DNA of 64,000 nt. Source: Alphaproteobacteria bacterium (GTDB lineage Bacteria > Pseudomonadota > Alphaproteobacteria > Caulobacterales > Parvularculaceae). A program made the position numbers and the translations under genes. This document shows, piece after piece, positions 58,488 through 64,000 of this stretch (within the stretch, counting starts at the first letter, position 1; the number at the start of each line of letters is the position of its first letter). The DNA is taken from the NCBI GenBank assembly GCA_030426465.1, contig JAUHYK010000009.1, positions 1 to 64,000 on the forward strand. Reading direction: 5' to 3'. The notes under the pieces are model-generated. The model saw only the letters and a list, made by a program, of their open reading frames with translations, was not told where the DNA came from and ran no database searches.

Positions 58488-59296
58488 TCCCGCCCCCTGA
58501 AGCCGGTGGCGACTACATATTTTTCCGCCGAATGCGAACGCGACGCTTTCGGTTTCGCGTGCTTGACGCTTTCAAAATTCTGTTTGAGACGTATCAGGAG
58601 ATCACACTCTGCACCCCCGGCGAACACCTTGCAGACAAAAGCGCCGCCAGGCGCGAGCACGTCTTCGGCGTAATCAAGCGCCGCCTCGGCCAGCGCGACA
58701 ATGCGTAAATGATCCGTTGAGCGATGGCCCGTCGTTGGCGCCGCCATATCAGAGAGTACGACATCCGCCTCCCCGCTCAGCATTTCTTTCAGGCGGTCCG
58801 GCGCTTCTTCATCAAGGAAATCCATTTCGAGAATATCCGCGCCCGGAACGGCGGGCACATGAAGATAGTCGATACCGACCACCTTTCCCTGTTTGCCAAT
58901 CGCCTTCACTGCGACCTGCAGCCAGCCACCCGGCGCACAGCCAAGATCAACGATATTAGCGCCCGGTTTCAGCAGGGAAAATTTCTCATCCAGCTCAAGG
59001 AGCTTATAGGCGGCGCGCGACCGCCAGCCCTCGGCCTTGGCTTTGCGCACATAAGGATCGTTCAACTGCCGCTTCAGCCAGAGCGTAGATGCATAGTCGC
59101 GCCGCTTGGCTGTCTTCACATGGACGTTTAATTCGCGGGGCTTGGCCTCTCCAGCCATGGGCGCATCTTTTTTGCGCGAGCGTTTTTCCGGCTCTGCGCC
59201 AAGCGCCGTCGTCGCGATATTGGTCTTTTTCGCGCGCTTACGCCGGGTTGCGGGCGGTTTCCCCGCGGATTTCGATGAAGAATTGCGTCGCTCCAT
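58484..59296 (-). CDS. rlmE: 23S rRNA 2'-O-methyltransferase RlmE (FtsJ)
   Basis: The 270-residue enzyme methylates the 2'-O of U2552 in 23S rRNA. The FtsJ fold has motif [13 protein letters not shown], the K-D-K-E tetrad with [11 protein letters not shown] and F-V-C-K-V-F, and the substrate Y-K-L-L-E-L-D. The first about 70 residues are an extra basic, Lys/Arg-rich and Ala-rich N-terminal extension, absent in E. coli. The TGA/ATG overlap to the next gene is on the same strand. It is the first gene of the run ending in guaB. Confidence 0.93.
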   Translation of the reverse strand: MERRNSSSKSAGKPPATRRKRAKKTNIATTALGAEPEKRSRKKDAPMAGEAKPRELNVHVKTAKRRDYASTLWLKRQLNDPYVRKAKAEGWRSRAAYKLLELDEKFSLLKPGANIVDLGCAPGGWLQVAVKAIGKQGKVVGIDYLHVPAVPGADILEMDFLDEEAPDRLKEMLSGEADVVLSDMAAPTTGHRSTDHLRIVALAEAALDYAEDVLAPGGAFVCKVFAGGAECDLLIRLKQNFESVKHAKPKASRSHSAEKYVVATGFRGRE

Positions 59297-59533
59297 GGGC
59301 CTTCATAGCGGAGTCTCTGCGTGTTTCAACCGGTTTCTGGCGCAGTGCGGCAGGCCGCCTTCAAGACCCGGAAATGGCTCAGTCCAACGCTCATAAGCGT
59401 CATCTGGCCGTTTTTTGGATAAAAATCGCCGGTCCCGACATCCAAATGAGCTCCTCGTCGCATCCAACACCATATAAGCCGGCGCAAAGGCCGGCCAAAA
59501 CGTCAAAAAAACAAAGAAAAGGAAATCTGAGTT

Positions 59534-59902
59534 ATGGCCGAAGATGTTCTCATCCCCTTCGTGGTTTTTGGGTCCCTCGCTGTGATTATCGTGTCTGCTT
59601 TCTATTTCAGCTACAAAAAGCGGACTGTGGTTTACGACGCCATCAAAGTCGCCATCGAGAAAACTGGAACGGTCGACGCAGCCCTCGTGGAAGCTATTAT
59701 TCGTGACAATGTCGGCCCCTATGCGGATCTGCGCAAAGGCATCATCTTGATCGCCGTGGCCGCCGCCTTCATCCTGCTTGGCTTTTCCATCCCCGATGAA
59801 GAAGCCGTCGGCCCGATGTTTGGCGTTGCATCCTTTCCGGGCCTGATCGGCCTGGCTTATGTAGCGTTCCACTTCTTTGCGCCAAGAGAGCCGACGGTCT
59901 AG
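59534..59902 (+). CDS. DUF6249 membrane protein
   Basis: The 122-residue protein matches DUF6249: an N-terminal transmembrane helix (about 6-27), a cytoplasmic amphipathic segment K-K-R-T-V-V-Y-D-A-I-K-V-A-I-E-K-T-G, and two C-terminal helices (about 69-84 and 95-114). DUF6249 proteins are often next to an ECF sigma gene, as here: the sigma factor starts 34 bp later. The start has an A-rich AAAGAAAAGGA region before it. Function is unknown, perhaps envelope sensing. Confidence 0.82.
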   Translation: MAEDVLIPFVVFGSLAVIIVSAFYFSYKKRTVVYDAIKVAIEKTGTVDAALVEAIIRDNVGPYADLRKGIILIAVAAAFILLGFSIPDEEAVGPMFGVASFPGLIGLAYVAFHFFAPREPTV

Positions 59903-59936
59903 AATTTTCCGGACGCTCACGGCGGGAGGCCGCTCC

Positions 59937-60557
59937 ATGGAGCCTGCGGACATAGAACTCGTCACGCTTGCGAAGGCCGCTCAGGACGAGCGCGCCTTCG
60001 CCGTGCTTGTGCGCCGCCATCAGGCGCGGCTGCGCGGCTTTCTGATCCGGCTTTGCGGCGACGCCGCGCTCGCTGACGACATCGCACAGGAAGCCTTCAT
60101 GAAAGCCCATGCCGGGCTTTCAGGCTTCAACGGAGGCGGCTCATTTCGCTCCTGGCTCTACGCCATTGCCTATCGCGAATTCCTTCAGGACGCGCGTAAA
60201 GCGAAAGCCGCCGCCAGACTTGAAGAAGCCCTGAGAAAAGAGACGGCAGGGCATCAGGGCCAAACGCCGGAAGCTGGCGGTCTAGCATCGAGTATGTCGC
60301 TCGACCTTCAACAGGCGCTGGCCGGGCTTGGCGAAATGGAGCGCGCATCGATCCTCTTATGCGACGCCGCCGGGTTTTCTCACACGGAAGCGGCTTCGGC
60401 CCTAGGCGCCCCGCTGGGCTCCATCAAAACCTATGTCGGGCGCGCCAGAGACAAGATGCGTGCGGCTCTAACGGAAGAAACACAAACCGTCCCGGCATCG
60501 CCCAAACCGGAAGCTACGCCTTCGCAACCAACAAACGGAAAGCAATATGTCCTCTGA
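59937..60557 (+). CDS. ECF-type sigma-70 family RNA polymerase sigma factor
   Basis: The 206-residue sigma factor has only regions 2 and 4. Region 2 (about 17-85) includes E-R-A-F-A-V-L-V-R-R-H, A-D-D-I-A-Q-E-A-F and F-R-S-W-L-Y-A-I-A-Y. Region 4 (about 120-185) includes G-E-M-E-R-A-S-I-L-L-C-D-A-A-G and the recognition helix L-G-S-I-K-T-Y-V-G-R-A-R. The start at 59937 has GGGAGG 8-13 nt upstream, against an upstream extension to 59877. It overlaps the next gene by 11 bp. DUF6249 lies upstream and the small membrane protein downstream. Confidence 0.93.
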   Translation: MEPADIELVTLAKAAQDERAFAVLVRRHQARLRGFLIRLCGDAALADDIAQEAFMKAHAGLSGFNGGGSFRSWLYAIAYREFLQDARKAKAAARLEEALRKETAGHQGQTPEAGGLASSMSLDLQQALAGLGEMERASILLCDAAGFSHTEAASALGAPLGSIKTYVGRARDKMRAALTEETQTVPASPKPEATPSQPTNGKQYVL

Positions 60558-60873
60558 TCCAGTCGAAACTGCATTGAAAGCGGATTTAGAAGCCCTTACA
60601 GACCGGCTTGAGCGAGACCGTTTTGCAGAACGCATGCTGTTCAAACTTGGCGCACAACGACGCGCAAGGCTGGGCGTGGTCGCCTTCGCCGGCGGTCTCG
60701 GCGCTGCTTTCGCGGCTTCGCAGTTTACCGGTGTTGTATCTGCACTGGCGCGCACGCTTGGCGCCGCCACGCCGGAAATCGCGATGACGGGTCTTTCTCC
60801 GCAGTTTCTCGCCGCTTTTATGATCGCGGGCGCGCTTCTGGCGACAACACTGGTTTTGCGCCAGGACTTTTAA
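60547..60873 (+). CDS. Small membrane protein, candidate anti-sigma factor
   Basis: The 108-residue protein overlaps the ECF gene by 11 bp. The N-terminal about 35 residues are charged and helical (E-T-A-L-K-A-D-L-E-A-L-T-D-R-L-E-R-D-R-F-A-E-R), cytoplasmic by the positive-inside rule, followed by two transmembrane helices (about 42-62 and 83-104). This is the layout of minimal anti-sigma factors that hold an ECF sigma at the membrane, although there is no recognisable zinc or ASD motif. Coupled translation keeps the ratio to the sigma factor. The assignment as anti-sigma is inferred from position. Confidence 0.6.
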   Translation: MSSDPVETALKADLEALTDRLERDRFAERMLFKLGAQRRARLGVVAFAGGLGAAFAASQFTGVVSALARTLGAATPEIAMTGLSPQFLAAFMIAGALLATTLVLRQDF

Positions 60874-61016
60874 GGCGCGCTCTCACAAAACAAACTCTGT
60901 CCGAATGTTATAACGCATTCCCCTTCGCGCCGTCCTAAACCGTTTGCCGCACGGGAATTTGAGCCTTACACTTCCCGCTCCGGTCGTGGGACCGCACATT
61001 CAGGGTGGAGATTTTC

Positions 61017-61613
61017 ATGTCATTGATGGATCAGTTGACGGATGTCGTCGTCGGCCAAATGGCCGGTCAGGCGGCGCAAAAAACAGGCCTTTCAGAAGGC
61101 CTGGCGCAACAAATGATGCCCATGGCCATGGCCGCTTTGATGGCCGGGCTAAAAAAGAACGCGTCGCAGCCCGACGGCGCCCAGGCGCTCGCCAACGCAC
61201 TGGACCGCCATGACGGCAGCCTGTTGAACAACGTTTCCGCACTCGCCAATGATGACGTCCTCGCTGACGGCCAGCGGATCCTCAGCCACATTCTCGGCGG
61301 AAAACAGGATCACACAACGCGTGCGCTGGCCAAGGCCGCCGGCATCGATCAGGGCCAGGTCGCCCAGCTTCTCGCCATGGCGGCGCCTGCCGTCCTCGCC
61401 TCACTCGGGCGCGCCAAGCGCGAACAGGGTCTCGACGCCTCAGCACTTGCGGGGCTTGTGACTGAGGAAAGCGTGCGTGTGCAAAAATCAGCGCCCGCCG
61501 CCCTTGATGGCCTTATGGGCTTCCTCGATCAGGATGGCGATGGTGACTTCAAGGACGATCTACTCGAACAGGCTGGCAAGCAACTGCTCGGCGGCTTATT
61601 CGGACGAAAATAA
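61017..61613 (+). CDS. DUF937 domain-containing protein
   Basis: The 198-residue protein has the DUF937 core: repeats of helical M-M-P-M-A-M-A-A-L-M-A-G-L and L-L-A-M-A-A-P-A-V-L-A-S-L stretches with Q-D-H-T-T-R-A-L. Near 172-182 is D-Q-D-G-D-G-D-F-K-D-D, an EF-hand-like calcium loop. GGTGGAG sits just before the ATG at 61017; an in-frame GTG at 61005 is less likely. It is followed by the BON-LysM protein 21 bp later on the same strand. Function is unknown. Confidence 0.8.
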   Translation: MSLMDQLTDVVVGQMAGQAAQKTGLSEGLAQQMMPMAMAALMAGLKKNASQPDGAQALANALDRHDGSLLNNVSALANDDVLADGQRILSHILGGKQDHTTRALAKAAGIDQGQVAQLLAMAAPAVLASLGRAKREQGLDASALAGLVTEESVRVQKSAPAALDGLMGFLDQDGDGDFKDDLLEQAGKQLLGGLFGRK

Positions 61614-61634
61614 CAATCAAAGGAGGCATTCCGT

Positions 61635-62066
61635 ATGCTGTTCAAATTCGCAAGAGAAGCGGGCGAGAAATTCCGCGAAGGCGTCACGAATATGGCGGAA
61701 GGCATTAAAGACCGCATTCAAGGCCACAAAACCGATGTTAAGGATCTTAAAGTCGAAGAATCGGGCGATGGGCGAATTGTTCTCAAAGGTAAAGCGAAGA
61801 ACCGCGCCGAGGCGGAGAAAGCTATTGTCGCCGCCGGCAACACACCGGGCGTTGGCGAAGTCGAGGCGCATATCGATATAGAAGATGAGCCGGAACAGAC
61901 GATTTTCTATACGGTCAAAAGCGGCGACACGCTCTCAAAAATCGCCAAGGAGCATTATGGTGACGCTATGAAATATCCTGTGATCTTTGAGGCCAATACA
62001 CCCATGCTGTCGGATCCCGACAAGATCTATCCGGGACAGACCTTGCGGATCCCGTCGATCAACTAA
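61635..62066 (+). CDS. BON-LysM domain protein (Kbp/YgaU-like)
   Basis: The 143-residue protein begins with a Lys-rich helix (1-30), then a BON domain (about 38-84; D-L-K-V-E-E-S-G-D-G-R and A-E-K-A-I-V-A-A-G) and a LysM domain (about 92-140) with Y-T-V-K-S-G-D-T-L-S-K-I-A-K and G-Q-T-L-R-I-P. The architecture and size equal E. coli Kbp, a cytoplasmic potassium-binding protein, and this protein also lacks a signal peptide. In E. coli Kbp binds K+ under high salt. AAAGGAGG precedes the ATG by 8 nt. Confidence 0.88.
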   Translation: MLFKFAREAGEKFREGVTNMAEGIKDRIQGHKTDVKDLKVEESGDGRIVLKGKAKNRAEAEKAIVAAGNTPGVGEVEAHIDIEDEPEQTIFYTVKSGDTLSKIAKEHYGDAMKYPVIFEANTPMLSDPDKIYPGQTLRIPSIN

Positions 62067-62075
62067 GCCCATAAA

Positions 62076-62103
62076 AAAACGGCGCCTCAAAGGGCGCCGT
62101 TTT
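62076..62103 (+). terminator. Terminator after the BON-LysM gene
   Basis: AAAACGGCGCC (62076-62086) pairs perfectly with GGCGCCGTTTT (62093-62103), an 11-bp stem with a 6-nt loop and A/T-rich arms, 10 bp after the stop codon. The symmetric arms suggest it also serves the cold-shock gene from the opposite side. Confidence 0.85.
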
Positions 62104-62109
62104 CCTATT

Positions 62110-62126
62110 AAACCGGAGGCCGGTTT
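62110..62126 (-). terminator. Short hairpin at the cold-shock gene stop
   Basis: AAACCGG and CCGGTTT form a 7-bp stem with a 3-nt loop overlapping the cspA-family stop codon region on the minus strand. It is weak as a terminator alone, and the longer bidirectional stem at 62076-62103 follows. Confidence 0.35.
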
Positions 62127-62328
62127 AGACTTTTTGCAGGTTGCCCGCAGAGGACTTGCCGCGATCGGTCACGATTTCAAACTCGATCTTCTGGCCTTCG
62201 ACCAGAGCGGACATGCCAGCGCGTTCGACAGCAGTTGCATGAACGAATACGTCCTTGCCGCCATCATCAGGCTGGATGAAGCCGTAACCTTTTTGGCCGT
62301 TAAACCATTTTACAGTACCAGTCGCCAT
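62125..62328 (-). CDS. Cold-shock protein, CspA family
   Basis: The 67-residue beta barrel has RNP1 K-G-Y-G-F-I-Q (13-19) and RNP2 V-F-V-H-A-T-A (27-33), the nucleic-acid binding faces, and begins M-A-T-G-T-V-K-W-F-N. It acts as an RNA chaperone; cold induction cannot be judged from sequence. The upstream 62329-62572 region is ORF-free on this strand and could hold a long leader. Start and length are standard. Confidence 0.95.
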   Translation of the reverse strand: MATGTVKWFNGQKGYGFIQPDDGGKDVFVHATAVERAGMSALVEGQKIEFEIVTDRGKSSAGNLQKV

Positions 62329-62572
62329 TTCTAGTCTCCTTCGACATAAGGCGCGCCTGCGAAGTCTTAGCCCTCGCAGGCTATTGGCCGACGCCCCGAA
62401 GGACGCCGTCCGGTGTATGCAAGCTCGTGTCTTGGAAACGTCGAAATTCAGCAGACGGTATTAGCATCGGCCGCGGTTCGGCTGCGGCCCAAAACAGAAA
62501 TTGCGATTACAGATATAGGCGTCCCCCGACCGCTTCGCAAGAGAGCAAAAGAGAGGTTTTTTCAGGGACTTA

Positions 62573-62822
62573 TTAAGTCGATTTGTAAAGATTGAGCGGC
62601 AGGATCGCGGCGGCGAACTCCACCTTCTCAAAGGCGCGCCGCGCCGGCGCGTGAGCGTCGTCACCGCTTGTTCCGACTGTTGCGAGTTTCATTCCCGCCT
62701 CTTTCATGCGCCGAAGCGCGAAAGCATAGAGCTTTTCGCCAAGTCCCTCGCCCGGACAATCCGCGTTAACAGCGTTTAGATAGATGCGCCCAGCCCAAGG
62801 CGTCACCAGGCCACGCAATCGA
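62573..62822 (-). pseudogene. C-terminal remnant of a GNAT acetyltransferase gene
   Basis: Beginning right after the dksA stop, the minus-strand frame encodes about 82 residues with the last half of a GNAT fold: W-A-G-R-I-Y-L-N-A-V-N-A-D-C, then the acetyl-CoA loop G-E-G-L-G-E-K-L-Y-A-F-A and the H-A-P-A-R-R-A-F-E-K helix. The N-terminal half of the fold is missing; further upstream the frame only runs antisense into dksA. No start or ribosome site precedes the fragment. It is most simply a gene truncated when its upstream part was lost next to dksA. Confidence 0.6.
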
Positions 62823-63239
62823 TCAGTCGTCGCGGTAAACCTTTTCCTCACGCTCGTGACGCTCCTGCGCCTCAAGAGAGAGGGTCGCGATAGGCCGGGC
62901 GTCGAGGCGGCGAACGCCGATAGGCTCACCCGTCTCTTCGCAGTAGCCATATTCGCCGGTTTCAATCCTGCGCAGCGCGGAGTCGATTTTCGAGATCAGC
63001 TTGCGCTGGCGATCGCGGGTCCTGAGTTCAAGCGCCTTTTCGGTTTCGCTCGATGCACGGTCCGCAATGTCAGGCAAGTGATTATCGTCTTCCTGAAGGT
63101 TGGTCAGCGTACCTTTGCTTTCCTTCAGAATATCCTGTTTCCAGGAAAGGAGCTTCTTCTTGAAGTACTCCTTTTGACGATCATTCATGAAGGGTTCGTC
63201 TTCGGACGGACGATACTCATCAATCTCGGACACAGACAT
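62823..63239 (-). CDS. dksA: RNA polymerase-binding transcription factor DksA
   Basis: The 138-residue factor has the coiled coil (about 20-90) with the tip D-I-A-D-R-A-S-S-E-T-E, the loop residues that enter the secondary channel with ppGpp, and the globular end. In place of the four zinc Cys of E. coli the sequence reads Y-G-Y-C100-E-E-T-G-E-P-I-G, then A-T-L-S-L-E-A-Q; only one Cys remains, the variant seen in other alphaproteobacteria. The tip and the K/R-rich end (E-R-H-E-R-E-E-K-V-Y-R-D-D) are normal. Function should hold without zinc. Confidence 0.95.
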   Translation of the reverse strand: MSVSEIDEYRPSEDEPFMNDRQKEYFKKKLLSWKQDILKESKGTLTNLQEDDNHLPDIADRASSETEKALELRTRDRQRKLISKIDSALRRIETGEYGYCEETGEPIGVRRLDARPIATLSLEAQERHEREEKVYRDD

Positions 63240-63301
63240 GGCCTTCTCCCAACTAACACCGCCCCCTCCCCAAGGCCGATCCGGCTCTTGAGTCGCGGCT
63301 C

Positions 63302-63330
63302 TCTATAACGGCGCCGCCCCATGGGCTCAA
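63302..63330 (-). promoter_or_regulatory. Promoter of dksA
   Basis: On the minus strand TTGAGC and TATAGA are separated by exactly 17 bp, about 63 bp upstream of the dksA start. Both hexamers are good by alphaproteobacterial standards. Confidence 0.55.
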
Positions 63331-63803
63331 GCAGGGTTTGCTCGCCCAGGACGCCGTCGAAAAAAATTCATATTTTCCAAGTCTTGATTTTCAGTTGCCT
63401 GGCCCGGTTTCAGCCGTCCTGGACCTGACTGGGAGCCGATTGAGGGCTGATTTCGCTGCGCCGCAGCATTCTTGAGCGCCTGCCACCCGGAACTGGCCAG
63501 CAACGCTATTAGGACCCTGGCACCGCTTAGGGGAGTTGCAAACAATTTCACTCAAATGCGCAAACCTTTGTTCTTACGAGTTTCGTATAGCCAAAGGGTG
63601 CGTTCCAGACGGGGAACACTAACCCGCAGGCTGAAAAGCCCTTGCGGAAACAAGGGAAATACAGTGCGAGCCATGCAGGTCCTCACGTTGCTCTCAGCGT
63701 CACGCCCGGCCCCAAAGGCTGATCGGGTTGCTGGCGGCTGCGCCAACGCTCAGGACACGGATCATGCCACCTCAAGCACTGCGGGAATTGAAGGAATAAC
63801 GGC
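63331..63803. other. 473-bp stretch without a recognised gene
   Basis: Upstream of the FlgN-like gene no protein gene is recognisable. A 111-residue frame at 63472-63807 has no homologue-like features and no ribosome site and is probably chance. A sequence T-G-G-C-C-C at 63400-63405 followed by C-A-G-C after 5 bp has GG and GC spaced by 10 as in sigma-54 promoters, weakly consistent with flagellar control. Nothing else was seen. Confidence 0.35.
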
Positions 63804-64000
63804 ATGACCACCCTCGAAACGATCCCGGCCCCGGACCCCGCAGACCGCATTGCCGCGCTGATCGACATCACTGAGTCCCTCAACCTCATTTTCGAGGAAG
63901 AAAACGAGGCGATTGAAGAAGAACGCGCCGAAGACGCAGCGCCCCTTCAGGAGGAAAAAGCGCGCCTCGCCTCTGCCTACGCCCAGTCTATCCGGGCAGT
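63804..64000 (+). CDS. FlgN-like flagellar protein (partial, C-terminus off the right edge)
   Basis: Starting at the ATG 63804 with AAGGA 8-12 nt upstream, the first 65 residues are a single acidic helix pair: I-D-I-T-E-S-L-N-L-I-F-E-E-E-N-E-A-I, then a short A-E-D-A-A, then P-L-Q-E-E-K-A-R-L-A-S-A-Y. The last motif (P/A-L-Q-E-E-K-A-R-L) is the hallmark of short proteins annotated as FlgN or related flagellar assembly proteins in this class. A flagellar cluster would then follow to the right. Because it is partial, the family is probable rather than certain. Confidence 0.6.
   Translation, partial: MTTLETIPAPDPADRIAALIDITESLNLIFEEENEAIEEERAEDAAPLQEEKARLASAYAQSIRA

Noticed and set aside
63472..63807. 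111-residue open frame
   Set aside because: It has a biased Arg/Ser composition, no ribosome site and no domain features, and it overlaps the start of the FlgN-like gene.

Overview
The window reads as chromosome of a GC-rich alphaproteobacterium. It is about 64 kb of densely packed, mostly single-copy genes, with no tRNA, rRNA, CRISPR array, insertion sequence or prophage that I can recognise. The assignment rests on several features: the dnaG-rpoD pair; a DksA with a single zinc cysteine; a heme oxygenase overlapping a bacteriophytochrome with an HWE-type kinase; a DnaG with a degenerate zinc finger; and a FlgN-like gene at the right edge. A stalked or budding marine lineage (Caulobacterales, Hyphomonadaceae or Parvularculaceae type) is an inference, not something the sequence proves.

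Layout. 1-1.8 kb: a cut serine hydrolase and a small NTF2-like lipoprotein. 1.8-7.8 kb: rpoD and dnaG on the minus strand, divergent from typA. 7.9-13.2 kb: accessory genes (a small secreted protein, a serine hydrolase, a FAD monooxygenase, an acyltransferase and a membrane-anchored LytTR regulator). 13.3-16.4 kb: a photoreceptor unit, bphO overlapping a bacteriophytochrome kinase-receiver hybrid. 16.4-27.5 kb: yqeY, carA, carB and greA, interrupted by accessory genes including a CxxCH protein paired with a Vgb-like propeller and an ArsR-SRPBCC pair. 27.7-35.0 kb: gmk, yicC, mltG, fabF, acpP, fabG and fabD on the minus strand. 35.1-39.3 kb: a palindromic repeat, a glycosyltransferase, rpsF-rpsR-rplI and dnaB. 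39.3-44.8 kb: small detoxification genes, a TetR regulator, a GST and a katG that encodes a predicted lipoprotein. 44.9-48.8 kb: a leader region with RNA-like folds, alr, mlaE-mlaF and an FkbM methyltransferase gene with an in-frame stop. 48.8-59.3 kb: guaA, an amidohydrolase, an rRNA m5C methyltransferase, guaB and rlmE with two unassigned genes between them. 59.5-64 kb: an ECF sigma factor with a small membrane protein, a DUF937 protein, a BON-LysM protein, a cold-shock protein, dksA and the start of a FlgN-like gene.

Together the core genes cover replication and transcription (dnaG, dnaB, rpoD, greA, dksA), translation (typA, S6, S18, L9, rRNA methyltransferases), pyrimidine and purine synthesis (carAB, guaA, guaB, gmk), fatty acid synthesis, cell wall (alr, mltG) and outer-membrane lipid transport (mlaEF). 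The core order usual in this class (carA/yqeY/dnaG/rpoD, carA-carB-greA, rpsF-rpsR-rplI-dnaB-alr) is kept but split by accessory blocks.

The most interesting item is a 16-bp element, GTGGATAAGTTTTCAC. It lies exactly 17 bp from the -10 hexamers of both divergent promoters between guaA and the amidohydrolase. It recurs with the same 17-bp spacing at the promoter in front of the roughly 360-nt ORF-free, hairpin-rich region upstream of alr.
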